NCBI GenBank assembly: GCA_022360055.1
Contig: JAKSDO010000171.1
Coordinates: 24,902-88,901 of the forward strand
Reading direction: 5' to 3'
DNA length: 64,000 bases
Source of the DNA: Cytophagales bacterium
GTDB lineage: Bacteria; Bacteroidota; Bacteroidia; Cytophagales; Cyclobacteriaceae
This document shows, in pieces, positions 1 through 8,927 of this stretch (position 1 is its first letter; each line of letters begins with the position of its first letter). The translations under genes and the position numbers were made by a program. Below the pieces are notes generated by a model. The model did not search any database, was not told where the DNA came from, and saw only the letters and a program-made list of their open reading frames with translations.

Positions 1-14
1 TATGTACACCTTTG

Positions 15-428
15 ATGGGGAGCGCGGATATTCATTGGCCCAGGGAGAATAATAGAATAATTACCGGGCCGCTATTTTGTATGATCGTATTGGGCGTTTC
101 AATAGGGCATACAATGAACGGTTTTGCCCAGGTACGGGAAATCGGCACGGCTTCTTACTATGCGAATAAACTCCATGGAATGAAAACTGCCAGCGGGGAA
201 TTGTATCACAAGGATTCGCTTACTGCCGCCCACCGATCTTTTGCTTTTGGGACCAAAGTGAAAGTAACCCGTCTGAAAAACGGCAGGTCGGTAATTGTCC
301 GGATCAATGACCGCGGACCATTTGTGGAAGACCGTATCCTGGATTTATCCGAAATGGCCATGAAAATTCTCGATGGACTCCACGATGGAATTATTGAAGT
401 AAAAATGCAAAAGCTCGGGTTTGATTAG
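15..428 (+). CDS. RlpA-like double-psi beta-barrel protein
   Basis: Small exported protein of the RlpA/septal ring lytic transglycosylase-like family (about 137 aa). A hydrophobic N-terminal stretch ending near FAQ looks like a signal peptide. The mature part begins EIGTASYYANKLHGMKTASG and continues with HRSFAFGTKVKV and VRINDRGPF, the hallmark GxASYY, TASGE, LPFGT-like and VxxNDRGPF blocks of the RlpA fold. In this family the domain acts in the periplasm on denuded peptidoglycan glycan strands; some members only bind. There is no SPOR domain, so it is the short form. The start is uncertain: ATG at 15 follows an in-frame TTG, no stop lies between it and the window edge, and ATG at 81 would give a shorter leader. 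It could therefore be slightly longer than seen here. Confidence 0.8.
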   Translation: MGSADIHWPRENNRIITGPLFCMIVLGVSIGHTMNGFAQVREIGTASYYANKLHGMKTASGELYHKDSLTAAHRSFAFGTKVKVTRLKNGRSVIVRINDRGPFVEDRILDLSEMAMKILDGLHDGIIEVKMQKLGFD

Positions 429-626
429 CCTGATTCCGGATTGGCTCGAAAAGATGGATCGAGATATGCAAACGTCAAACATTTTCCAATTTGAAGAATA
501 CGCCCTTTGCCTCATTTTGGAATTTTGATATTGGAACATGCGGAAAAAAAGCAACACATACGGGATCCGTACGCCGGTACTTTATATGGTGCATCCGGGG
601 AGTTAATGAATATTTTATAATTTTTT

Positions 627-634
627 TATCTTTG
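627..634 (+). promoter_or_regulatory. Bacteroidota -7 box candidate
   Basis: TATCTTTG matches the TAnnTTTG consensus of the Bacteroidota housekeeping sigma factor and sits 28 bases upstream of the ATG at 663. A clear TTG -33 element is not visible at the expected distance, so this is a candidate only. Confidence 0.4.
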
Positions 635-662
635 ATATATCCGACATTCTGAGCTTGTCCTT

Positions 663-1922
663 ATGTCTATCGCCTTAGCTTTGTTCTATTTTTTATTTCC
701 GGTGTTTATAATCTACCTCACACAAAAATCAAACTTCCTCAAAAAGGTTGGAGCGGTTGTCCTGGCATATGCATCCGGACTGGTTTTGGGTAACATCGGG
801 ATCTTTCCGAGAGCTAGCGCCGAGTTTCGGGAAATACTGAAGAATGAAACGGCAATACCGGTGGCGGAAGCCAGGCTCCTTTATAATGAGGGCGTGATAC
901 ATGCTGCAGATGTTACAGCCAACAAAATAGCTGCGATTCAAAATAATATAATATCTGCGGCAATTCTCCTGGCCATTCCATTATTACTCTTTTCGCTGGA
1001 TTTTAAAAAGTGGCTCAGGCTCACGAAGGAAGCATTATTTTCTTTGCTGTTGGCAATGATTTCTCTGTTGGCTGCGGTTTTTTCCGGCTATTATTTCTTT
1101 AAGGATCTGATTGATGAATCCTGGAAGGTCACGGGATTGTTGATCGGTCTTTATTCCGGGGGCACTCCCAACTTAGCGGCAATAGGTACCGCGTTGAACG
1201 TCGGGGCAAATACATTTATCTTAACTCATACCTATGATATGGTTGTCGGTGCAATTTGCCTTCTTTTTCTTATGACTATCGCTCAGCCATTATTTAACAG
1301 GTTCCTTCCAAGTTTTAATTTAAAGCATGAAAATCTGTCGGACGAAATTGGGGTTGAGCACAATGAAGACATCGACTCCTTTATGAAATTGCTGTCAAAA
1401 TACGGAATTATAGAAATTCTGAAGGGATTTGGATTTTCATCTGTGATTGTCGCCATCAGCGGAGGATTGAGCACACTGGTTCCGCAAGGCGTGCAGATGG
1501 TGACGGTTATCCTGTCGATTACGACATTGGGTCTGCTTTTCAGCAACTGGAAGGTGGTGAATAAGATCGAAAATTCGTTTCAGTTGGGGATGTATTTCAT
1601 TATTGTATTTTCGCTTGTGGTTGCTTCGATGGGAGATCTCAGGAGTATGTTTCAGATCGAATACCTGCACCTCTTTAGCTTCGTCTCCGTGGTAGTCCTT
1701 GGTTCTATGGCGATCCATCTGTTTTTGTCCTACCTTTTTAAGGTCGACACGGATACTACCATCATCACCATAACCGCATTGACCTACTCTCCGCCATTTG
1801 TGCCGGTGGTAGCGGGCGCATTGAGAAACCGGACGATAATTATTTCGGGATTGACTGTTGGAATATTAGGTTATGCCATTGGAAATTATCTTGGATTGGC
1901 AATAGCCTATTTTTTGGAGTAA
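663..1922 (+). CDS. DUF819 family integral membrane protein
   Basis: A 419-residue polytopic membrane protein with about ten hydrophobic segments, recognised as DUF819 (YjcL-like). The family signature SGGTPNLAAIGTAL lies at about residues 165-178, followed by a conserved THTYDMVVG stretch. A second half-repeat contains TYSPPFVPVVAGAL near residue 375. The two-repeat layout resembles secondary transporters of the CPA/bile-acid-sodium-symporter type, but no substrate is established for the family. It has its own candidate promoter at 627. It converges with the glycosyltransferase gene, whose stop is only 6 bases away, with no hairpin between them, so transcripts may overlap. Family assignment is firm; function is unknown. 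Confidence 0.85.
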   Translation: MSIALALFYFLFPVFIIYLTQKSNFLKKVGAVVLAYASGLVLGNIGIFPRASAEFREILKNETAIPVAEARLLYNEGVIHAADVTANKIAAIQNNIISAAILLAIPLLLFSLDFKKWLRLTKEALFSLLLAMISLLAAVFSGYYFFKDLIDESWKVTGLLIGLYSGGTPNLAAIGTALNVGANTFILTHTYDMVVGAICLLFLMTIAQPLFNRFLPSFNLKHENLSDEIGVEHNEDIDSFMKLLSKYGIIEILKGFGFSSVIVAISGGLSTLVPQGVQMVTVILSITTLGLLFSNWKVVNKIENSFQLGMYFIIVFSLVVASMGDLRSMFQIEYLHLFSFVSVVVLGSMAIHLFLSYLFKVDTDTTIITITALTYSPPFVPVVAGALRNRTIIISGLTVGILGYAIGNYLGLAIAYFLE

Positions 1923-1928
1923 CCGGTA

Positions 1929-2867
1929 TTAAGTTACCCACTTCCAAAACCAAAACCATGGCGGTTTGACAGATAATATGGCTTTTTCCGCTAGAAATCT
2001 CAGGGATCTGCTATTTAATTTTTCTTTGAGCCCGATGAAAATTTTTGACGATTCCCAGTTTTCCGTGATTAACGACCATTTCAATTCATAATTGATGCGA
2101 ATCAACAGGGCTTTGTCTTCTTCCGCAGTGTTATTCATCTCCGAAATTTTCATACACACTCTGGCTGTGCTCATAGAATGCCTGTTTTTCCATCGATACT
2201 GGATGGAGGACAGTGAGCTTTTAAGCATCATTTTATTTACCAGGATTTGATCCGAAAAAGCATATTTATAATGCCTGGCCGACCTTACCCAAAAATCAAA
2301 ATCTTCATAACTGAGTTCCTCATCATATCCGTCCAATTCTTCAAGAACACTCCTTCGCATCATCATAGCCGGCGGACTGATCAGGTATTTCTCAACCAGT
2401 TGGGTATAAATATCTCCGCTTGGAACGGGTTCCAGCAATTTTAATCCGGCGTCTCTCTTGTAATGGGTTCCCAAACGAACGCCCTGTTCATCATATAGCT
2501 CGACATCGCAAAAATGCACTCCATACGAATCCCCTTTTTTTTCCAACGCTTCTACGCCTACTTTTATTCGGTCGGGTTTCAGTGAATCGTCTGCAGCAAG
2601 GTCGATGATGTATTTCCCTTTTGATTCCCAAAGGCCCCGGTTAAATGACTTACAATTTCCCAGGTTCTCTGAATTAAAGATTGTTTTGAATCCATACACC
2701 CTTGAGATGCCTGAGATGATTTTCCTACTTTCATCTTGACTGGCATCGTCTATTGCGATCAGCTCAATATTGGCATATGATTGCTGCAAAACAGATTCGA
2801 TGGCTCGTTTTACATACTTGCCATGGTTGTAACACAAACAGATAATACTGACAAGCGGTTTATTCAA
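1929..2867 (-). CDS. Family 2 glycosyltransferase
   Basis: A GT-A fold glycosyltransferase (GT2), 312 aa from the chosen start. The N-terminus MNKPLVSIICLCYNHGKYV is typical of the family. The nucleotide-binding acidic pair lies in LIAIDDASQD (D40, D41), with a second acidic metal-site region at DLAADDSLKPDRI and the acceptor-side AMMMRRSVLEELDGYDEEL. Such enzymes add a sugar to cell-wall, exopolysaccharide or lipid-linked glycans at the cytoplasmic face. The start chosen is a TTG at 2867, because upstream residues are unlike the family and no ATG precedes the conserved core; a TTG at 2921 would extend it by 18 aa and almost touch hemH. It is divergent from hemH, and no other glycan-assembly gene is nearby. 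Confidence 0.85.
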   Translation of the reverse strand: MNKPLVSIICLCYNHGKYVKRAIESVLQQSYANIELIAIDDASQDESRKIISGISRVYGFKTIFNSENLGNCKSFNRGLWESKGKYIIDLAADDSLKPDRIKVGVEALEKKGDSYGVHFCDVELYDEQGVRLGTHYKRDAGLKLLEPVPSGDIYTQLVEKYLISPPAMMMRRSVLEELDGYDEELSYEDFDFWVRSARHYKYAFSDQILVNKMMLKSSLSSIQYRWKNRHSMSTARVCMKISEMNNTAEEDKALLIRINYELKWSLITENWESSKIFIGLKEKLNSRSLRFLAEKAILSVKPPWFWFWKWVT

Positions 2868-2927
2868 GGGATTTGACTTCCGGATTATTATTCTAAATTT
2901 GAGTGACAATATAAACAGCAATTAGAA

Positions 2928-3953
2928 GTGTCGAAAGCAAAAACAGGAGTATTACTGGTAAATTTAGGTACGCCGGATAGTCCGTCGGTTCCGCACGTAC
3001 GAAAATATTTACGGGAATTTTTAATGGACAAAAGAGTTATTGATATACCGTTTTTTTCCAGATGGCTGCTGGTGAATTTAATCATCGCACCGTTCCGGGC
3101 ACCGAAGTCGGCAAAAGTATACCGGGAACTTTGGGAAGACCGGGGGTCGCCTTTGATGTTCCACGGCATAGACCTGCAAGAAAAACTGGCCGTACAATTG
3201 GGAACAAACTATACCGTCTCCCTTGGGATGCGCTACCAAAGCCCTTCCATTGAAATCGCCCTTGAGGAATTGCTCGCCCAAAATGTGAAGAGAATAATTG
3301 TCTTGCCCTTGTTCCCTCAGTACGCTTCGGCAACCACCGGATCGGTTATTGAGAAAGTTATGAATGACGTAAAAGGGAGGTGGGTGTTTCCGGAAATCGA
3401 TTTCATCAGCCAATACCCGGACGATGAATGGATGATCAGGACATTCGCCAAGCTGGGGAGGGATTACATGAGAAGAATGAATTATGACCATTTTGTATTC
3501 AGCTATCACGGTTTACCGGAACGGCAAATAAAAAAGGCATCGGTCGACAACTATTGCCAACTGAATGAAAAGTGCTGCTCCACCTATCATACGAAAAACC
3601 GGTTTTGCTACAGGGCACAATGTTTTCTTACGTCCAGAAAACTGGCGGAAGAACTTGAAATTTCCGAAGATCAATATTCTGTCTTTTTTCAATCCAGACT
3701 GGGCAAGGACCCGTGGATACAACCCTATGCCGAAGATGAAATAAAAAGGTTGGCTGCCGAGCACAAAAAGAAGGTGCTGATTTTTTGCCCGTCATTTACT
3801 GCCGATTGCCTGGAAACTACCATTGAAGTCGGAGATGAATTTAAAGAGCTCTTCATCGAAGAAGGCGGTGAGGCCTGGCAATTGGTTGAAAGCTTAAACT
3901 CCGACGATCTCTGGGTAGAGGGTTTGAAGCGGATGGTACTGCATTATGAGTAA
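2928..3953 (+). CDS. hemH: Ferrochelatase
   Basis: Inserts Fe2+ into protoporphyrin IX, the last step of protoheme synthesis. Full length (341 aa). It shows the N-terminal GVLLVNLGTPDSPS and YLREFLMDKRVID blocks, the metal-site histidine in SYHGLPERQ (H194), the FQSRLGKDPWIQPY block, and the C-terminal CPSFTADCLETTIEVGDE motif containing the catalytic glutamates. The start is a GTG at 2928; no in-frame ATG precedes the conserved core. No other heme gene is adjacent. It faces the divergent glycosyltransferase gene across about 60 bases if that gene starts at 2867. Cysteines cluster in NEKCCSTYHTKNRFCYRAQC, a feature of some bacterial ferrochelatases. Confidence 0.96.
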   Translation: MSKAKTGVLLVNLGTPDSPSVPHVRKYLREFLMDKRVIDIPFFSRWLLVNLIIAPFRAPKSAKVYRELWEDRGSPLMFHGIDLQEKLAVQLGTNYTVSLGMRYQSPSIEIALEELLAQNVKRIIVLPLFPQYASATTGSVIEKVMNDVKGRWVFPEIDFISQYPDDEWMIRTFAKLGRDYMRRMNYDHFVFSYHGLPERQIKKASVDNYCQLNEKCCSTYHTKNRFCYRAQCFLTSRKLAEELEISEDQYSVFFQSRLGKDPWIQPYAEDEIKRLAAEHKKKVLIFCPSFTADCLETTIEVGDEFKELFIEEGGEAWQLVESLNSDDLWVEGLKRMVLHYE

Positions 3954-3987
3954 TCAATTTCCCGGAACCGCGTCCGGGGTTTTACAG

Positions 3988-4193
3988 CTATTTGAAAACT
4001 GTAGATTCCGGAATATTTAAATTCCCTTTCGCATCTTCGTTCCCTAACTTCAATGCATAAATCCACAATGCTGTCCGGAGCGCACCGGCATCTTTTCTAC
4101 TTGTCATTTGTGCTTTATTGTCATTTTTCCCCAGCCTTGTCCGGTAGCGGGGTCTGTGGCAAAACAGGTTGATTTCAAGTATCTGACAAATTG
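3988..4193 (-). pseudogene. Frameshifted 3' remnant of an unknown gene
   Basis: Reading the minus strand gives protein-like sequence in two adjoining frames. The first reads YLKSTCFATDPATGQGWGK (down to about 4130); the second continues NDNKAQMTSRKDAGALRTAL and WIYALKLGNEDAKGNL, ending at the stop at 3988. The switch falls in a GGGGAAAAA run at about 4124-4132, where one base lost or gained would fuse the frames. The 5' end stops at the hairpin at 4199. I do not recognise the family. Composition and length suggest the tail of a dead gene rather than chance, but that is inference. Confidence 0.4.
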
Positions 4194-4198
4194 GGATA

Positions 4199-4230
4199 GG
4201 AAAAAGTGAATCAAGCGATTCACTTTTTCC
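4199..4230. terminator. Perfect 14-bp hairpin between hemH and the FKBP gene
   Basis: GGAAAAAGTGAATC, loop AAGC, then the exact reverse complement GATTCACTTTTTCC. It lies between the convergent hemH and FKBP lipoprotein genes, so a bidirectional terminator or transcript-stabilising hairpin is the natural reading. The A and T runs are inside the stem and no separate T tract follows. It also marks the 5' edge of the gene remnant at 3988-4193. From 4231 to 4442 I see nothing further. Confidence 0.5.
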
Positions 4231-4442
4231 TTCGACTTAATGATGAGCCGAAGCGAAGGTCGTACCTGATCCGGATTATCCCGTTGCGTATTTACTTATG
4301 ATGCATCCTTTTGCAGATATATTATTCTCCGGAAAAGGGTGTATTGGGAATAAACCTGGATACAAACCGATGCTCATGTCCAATTTTTAGTGTTTTACAC
4401 TTTATCGGCCCTGAGGGCGAGAAATTCCATGAATTTTTCGGA

Positions 4443-5411
4443 TTAATCAATATCCACCAGTTCAATTTCATAAACTAAAACGGAATATGGCAAGATCTTT
4501 TCCGTAATGTATTCTTTATCAATGAGATCCGCGCGCACCTGACGTGGGATGACCGCTCTGCTCGCTCCATATCCCAGATCGGACCGCATGATCACAATCG
4601 CTTTTTCTCCTTTTTGCATCAGCTTTATCCCGGCTTCAAAACCTTCAGGCATTTCTTTTTTCCCGATTTCAATCGATATCGGCTTATTGGCCTCCGTGCT
4701 GTCAAACTCCGAGCCGTCCAGGTAGGTCGCTGAATAGCTCACCTTTACAATTTGCCCTTTTTGGGGATTTTCTCCGCTACCGCTTTCAAGTTTTTTGTAA
4801 AAGATACCAGCTACAGGATTTGTGAAACCTTCCAGGTTGTGCGCGGCAAGATACTGCTCGATAGAATCGTTTTCTATCGATTTCTGGATCGTACTATTTC
4901 TGATCTCAACCAGTTCCGCCTCGAAAACCAGGTTGCTTTGCTTGGATATGACCTTTGAATAACTGTAAGAACCATAAGCATAAACAGACGGGATGAAAAA
5001 CTGGTATTTTTCTCCTTCTCTCATGCCGGCTATGGCGTATCTCAGTATACCGGGAACAATCTTGTCTTGGTCATTTTTAATGATTCCTATATTGCCGGAT
5101 GTGGAAGTAGCGCTGTCAATCACTGCCTCATTTAACATCGATATTTTATAATTGAAGCACAGGATATCGTCTTTTTCCGTTTGCTGACCATCATCATTTT
5201 TCTTCAGTGCCTTATAATAAAATCCATAATTTGAAAAATCGGCATCGATATCATTTAGGTCCAGATATGCTTCGATGGTTTCGTAGTCGTGTCGTAATTG
5301 CCTGTCAAAATCAGATTCGGATTCATCAAGGCAACTGGTAAATATCCATAATGTCATACAAACGAATACTGCATTAAGACTTCTAAGATGATTTGACTTT
5401 TTTGTTTTCAT
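4443..5411 (-). CDS. Tandem FKBP-type peptidyl-prolyl isomerase lipoprotein
   Basis: A 322-aa lipoprotein with signal peptide and lipobox FTSC (lipidated C27), followed by two FKBP domains. The first (about 75-170) contains GILRYAIAGMREGEKYQFFI and the YGSYSYSKV loop. The second (about 200-322) is closer to canonical, with GQIVKVSYSATYLDGSEFDS, EGFEAGIKLMQKGEKAIVIM and DLGYGASRAVIP, then VLVYEIELVDI. FKBPs catalyse cis-trans isomerisation at proline and in the periplasm assist folding of secreted proteins. In Bacteroidota the related GldI supports gliding/type IX secretion, but this one stands alone and is not assigned to that role. The first domain lacks several aromatic pocket residues, so it may be a non-catalytic binding module. 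Confidence 0.88.
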   Translation of the reverse strand: MKTKKSNHLRSLNAVFVCMTLWIFTSCLDESESDFDRQLRHDYETIEAYLDLNDIDADFSNYGFYYKALKKNDDGQQTEKDDILCFNYKISMLNEAVIDSATSTSGNIGIIKNDQDKIVPGILRYAIAGMREGEKYQFFIPSVYAYGSYSYSKVISKQSNLVFEAELVEIRNSTIQKSIENDSIEQYLAAHNLEGFTNPVAGIFYKKLESGSGENPQKGQIVKVSYSATYLDGSEFDSTEANKPISIEIGKKEMPEGFEAGIKLMQKGEKAIVIMRSDLGYGASRAVIPRQVRADLIDKEYITEKILPYSVLVYEIELVDID

Positions 5412-5733
5412 AATAGTTTAGTTTTAAAAAATTCATAATAGAACATGACTATACCCGCCAATTGGCATGATCATGCATTCAAAAGTCAAGGATTATTGAC
5501 ATAGACACCCTTGCATTTTCAAAAGTTGTATTGGAACTTCGGGAGTTTGACGATATAGCGAAACGAATCATTATGAGATATGTCCGAACTTCCGTAAAAT
5601 CATCCGCGCAAGTCGAGCGCATAAGTTGGCGGGGGTTGAAGAGGGTTATACATGCACAAAAAGGGAAACCGGCAACAGGATGTTTGTCCCGGAGCCGGAT
5701 CATTTTACGAAGTAGAATAAAGTCGAATGGGCC
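5412..5733. other. Intergenic region without a supported gene
   Basis: Lies between the reverse-strand FKBP gene and the pseudogene at 5734. A forward open frame (5531-5737) has no recognisable family features and I do not call it. It should contain the promoter of the FKBP gene near its left end, but no convincing consensus box was found. Confidence 0.5.
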
Positions 5734-6095
5734 ATGAAAAATAAGGAACCTGTGTTTGAGTGGTTATTGGGAGATGACAACCCGCCGGTTAAATATCTGA
5801 CCCTCACGAATATTCTCGGCAAATCCCAAACTTCGAAAGAGGTCCGGGGAGCGAGATCTCAACTGATGGAATATGATCCGACCCTGATCATCCTGGATCA
5901 CTTTGAGGAATTTATTCATGAAACAAACCGCTACAGGCGCTACTGGAAAATTCATTGAATGGTAAAATGATTGCAGATGTCGAGGAAAAAGGACGCCCCA
6001 GCAAATGGATTACATATTTTGCCCTTGTTGTGCTGGAGCATTTTTCTGCGGGATCTCAAAAGCATCCTTCCAAGGATGCCGCGCATTTGAAATAA
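5734..6095 (+). pseudogene. Remnant with both ends kept and the middle lost
   Basis: The first frame starts MKNKEPVFEWLLGDDNPPVK and runs through YLTLTNILGKS to a stop at about 5958. This opening is typical of Bacteroidota proteins of the squalene/prenyltransferase alpha-toroid-like type, which normally run to about 300 residues. A second frame (about 5955-6095) reads MIADVEEKGRPSKWITYFAL and VVLEHF; RPSKWITYFALVVL is what ends such proteins. The middle is missing and the ends are in different frames. This is best explained as an internal deletion of an ancestral gene. Both halves are short and the family assignment is from memory of the motif pattern, so moderate confidence. Confidence 0.6.
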
Positions 6096-6149
6096 CGGTT
6101 TTCGCAACGCAGTAAGAGCTTATCATTTTTAATTTAACAATAGTAACCC

Positions 6150-8459
6150 ATGACAAAATCACGATTTACACTTTTATTCACGTTTTTGTTAGTGGCTCAG
6201 ACATCGGTCGGAGCGCAAACAAAACATCAGCTATTTTATAACGAACCCGCCAAAAAATGGGTGGAAGCGCTGCCATTGGGCAATGGACGTTTGGGGGCGA
6301 TGGTATATGGTGGTGTGACACAAGAACACATCCAGTTTAATGAAGAAACATTATGGAAGGGCGGTCCGCATGACTATTCGCACAAAGACGCCCATAAGCA
6401 TCTCGGAAAGATCAGGGAATTGCTGGCAGAAGGGAAACAAACAGAAGCGCAGAATTTGGCGAGTGAAGTGTTCATGAGTGCACCGTTGCATCAAAAGGCC
6501 TATCAGCCGTTTGGCGATCTTATCCTGGATTTTCCGGGCCATAATGATTATACCGGTTATAAACGAGTACTGGATATCGATCGTGCGGTGAGTACGGTAT
6601 CGTATTCTGTGGGCGGCGTAAAATATACCCGGGAGGCTTTGGTAAGCTTCCCCGATCAGGTGATTGCATTACAAATAACCGCTGATAAACCGGGGATGTT
6701 AGATTTTGATCTCAGATTGGATTCGCATCACTTTCAGAAATCCGTTCAAACCGATTATGACAGACAGATATTGGAAGTGAAGGTGACCGAGGGCGCTCTG
6801 GAAGGGGTGGCAGGTATAAAAGTGAAAACGGATGGATCAATTACGCCAGCTTATCGGAAGATTGGGGTTGAAGGCGCCACCAAGGCAACCATTTACCTAA
6901 CCGCTCATACCAATTTTGTGAATTATAAGGAGGTGAGCGGCAAGCCGAAATCAAAGATCAACAGCTTTTTCCATAAAGCTGCCAATCTGGATTTTGAGGA
7001 TGTGCGGTCAATGCATGTAAAAGATTATCAGGAACTGTTTGACAGGTTCCGGCTCAGTTTTGGAGATCGGGGTCATGGGGATGCTCCTACAAACAGGCGC
7101 ATCTATGATTTCTGGAAAAATCCCGATGATCCGCAATTTGTTGCACTGTACGTACAATACGCGAGGTATCTGATGATCTCGTCCAGCCGTCCGGGCGGGC
7201 AGCCCGCTAATCTGCAGGGGATCTGGAATGATAAACTCAATCCTCCGTGGGACAGCAAATGGACAGTCAACATCAATGCGGAAATGAATTACTGGCCCGT
7301 GGAGCTCACCAATCTTTCGGAATGTCACGAGCCATTTTTCAACATGATCGACGAATGTTCGGTGAGCGGGGCCATTGTGGCAAAAGAGCATTACAATTGC
7401 GATGGGTGGGTGCTTCACCATAATACCGATATCTGGCGCGGAACCGCTCCGATCAACGCGTCGAATCACGGGATCTGGGTAACGGGCGGTGCGTGGCTTT
7501 GCACCCATTTGTGGGAACACTATTTATTTACCCGGGACAAGGCATTTCTTGCCGAGAAATATCCGGTCATGCGGGGGGCGGCAAAATTCTTTACAGAATT
7601 TTTAGTTGAGGATCCCAAAACCGGTTATCTCATCAGCACACCGTCAAACTCTCCTGAAATTGGCGGGCTGGTTGCCGGGCCGACAATGGATCATCAAATT
7701 ATAAGGGCACTGTTCAATGCGTGTATCGAAGCCTCGGAAATCTTAAATACAGACCCGGAGTTTGCGGCTGAATTGAAACAAATGGTACCGAAGATAGCTC
7801 CAAACCAGATCGGCAGGCTCGGGCAACTTCAGGAATGGCTGGAAGATAAAGACGATCCGAATGTAAAGCATCGCCATGTCTCGCATTTGTGGGGCGTGCA
7901 TCCCGGCAACGAGATCAACTGGGAAGAGACGCCGGAATTGATGAAGGCAGCCAGGCAATCGCTGATCTTTAGGGGGGATGAAGGAACGGGATGGAGTCTC
8001 GGCTGGAAGATCAATTTCTGGGCGAGGTTTTTGGATGGCAACAGAACCTATAAATTAATTCATATGCTGCTGAGCCCTGCGGAAGAGCCTCAGCGAAAAA
8101 TCAGGGGAGGTTCATATCCCAACCTGTTCGATGCACATCCGCCATTCCAGATCGACGGTAATTTCGGAGGAGCCGCCGGTATTGTAGAAATGCTGATTCA
8201 AAGCCATCTGGATAAAATCGATTTGCTGCCCGCCTTGCCCGATGCATTGCCGGAAGGAAAAATCTCCGGAGTGTGTGCAAGAGGAGGGTTCGAGCTTTCA
8301 TTTTCATGGCATGAGGGCGTGTTACAGGAAGTCGAAGTGTTGTCAAAGGCCGGTAATCCATGTACTTTGAAGTATGGAAACAAAACCATTGATTTCGGCA
8401 CGAAAAAAGATGAAACCTATACCTTCAACGGTAAGCTCAGAAAGGTAAAAAAGCAGTAG
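6150..8459 (+). CDS. GH95 glycoside hydrolase (alpha-L-fucosidase/galactosidase type)
   Basis: Secreted 769-aa enzyme; signal peptide MTKSRFTLLFTFLLVAQTSVGAQ. It opens with the GH95 signature WVEALPLGNGRLGAMVYGG and FNEETLWKGGPHDY, has an N-terminal beta-sandwich to about 280, then an (alpha/alpha)6 barrel with NLQGIWNDKLNPPWDSKW, NINAEMNYWPVELTN, TPSNSPEIGG and FDAHPPFQIDGNFGG. By analogy with the inverting 1,2-alpha-L-fucosidase of bifidobacteria, the catalytic acid should be E503 in NSPE, assisted by N376 or nearby asparagines and D669 in DGNFG. Family members remove terminal alpha-1,2-L-fucose or alpha-L-galactose. It stands alone with its own terminator, about 5 kb from the polysaccharide locus, so membership of that locus is open. 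Confidence 0.92.
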   Translation: MTKSRFTLLFTFLLVAQTSVGAQTKHQLFYNEPAKKWVEALPLGNGRLGAMVYGGVTQEHIQFNEETLWKGGPHDYSHKDAHKHLGKIRELLAEGKQTEAQNLASEVFMSAPLHQKAYQPFGDLILDFPGHNDYTGYKRVLDIDRAVSTVSYSVGGVKYTREALVSFPDQVIALQITADKPGMLDFDLRLDSHHFQKSVQTDYDRQILEVKVTEGALEGVAGIKVKTDGSITPAYRKIGVEGATKATIYLTAHTNFVNYKEVSGKPKSKINSFFHKAANLDFEDVRSMHVKDYQELFDRFRLSFGDRGHGDAPTNRRIYDFWKNPDDPQFVALYVQYARYLMISSSRPGGQPANLQGIWNDKLNPPWDSKWTVNINAEMNYWPVELTNLSECHEPFFNMIDECSVSGAIVAKEHYNCDGWVLHHNTDIWRGTAPINASNHGIWVTGGAWLCTHLWEHYLFTRDKAFLAEKYPVMRGAAKFFTEFLVEDPKTGYLISTPSNSPEIGGLVAGPTMDHQIIRALFNACIEASEILNTDPEFAAELKQMVPKIAPNQIGRLGQLQEWLEDKDDPNVKHRHVSHLWGVHPGNEINWEETPELMKAARQSLIFRGDEGTGWSLGWKINFWARFLDGNRTYKLIHMLLSPAEEPQRKIRGGSYPNLFDAHPPFQIDGNFGGAAGIVEMLIQSHLDKIDLLPALPDALPEGKISGVCARGGFELSFSWHEGVLQEVEVLSKAGNPCTLKYGNKTIDFGTKKDETYTFNGKLRKVKKQ

Positions 8460-8495
8460 AAGCCATTCTTTATTGCACCTGCAAATGACAGCGAT

Positions 8496-8527
8496 CCCCG
8501 GAATTATTCCGGGGAAAATGTTTTTTT
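8496..8527 (+). terminator. Rho-independent-type terminator after the GH95 gene
   Basis: Stem CCCCGGAA / TTCCGGGG (8496-8503 with 8507-8514), 3-base loop, then AAAATG and seven T (8521-8527). It lies 37 bases after the GH95 stop. The T run is displaced by six bases from the stem, slightly atypical. Confidence 0.75.
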
Positions 8528-8927
8528 GAATCCGGGCTAACAGTCATCTGAGGATTTAAAACACCCGGGCGAACCGATTTATAAAATCTGCTCAAACCCG
8601 ATGAAGAGGGGACATATCAAAGCTTCGGGCGCTCGCCCGACGAATACCGATCTCGCTCACCGTTCCGGGTAGCATATGGACGAACACGAATGTGAGGTTC
8701 CGCACAATTGATTCAACCTGGATGATGCGATAGATCGTTATGAGGGCTTAAATTGCAATAAATCAGGTTTACTTTGACAGCATAGCACCGCTATGGTGAA
8801 AAGTAAAACAAAACGAAGGGGCTGATTTGAAGTAATTTAGGCTCGGAATAGAAAGGTTATTGCATATTTCAGGTTAAATACAAGACCGGAGGTACCGGGT
8901 GACATGGCGTGAAATTCCGGAGGCCGT
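8528..8927. other. Intergenic region with no supported gene
   Basis: About 400 bases between the GH95 terminator and the end of the reverse-strand lectin-like gene. No frame of convincing composition, no RNA gene and no clear repeat was seen. Confidence 0.5.

Noticed and set aside
5531..5737. Plus-strand open frame upstream of the pseudogene
   Set aside because: Composition is Arg/Ser-rich without motif, and it has no good start context; not enough to call.
7008..7520. Minus-strand open frame of 170 codons inside the GH95 gene
   Set aside because: Antisense shadow of conserved GH95 blocks.
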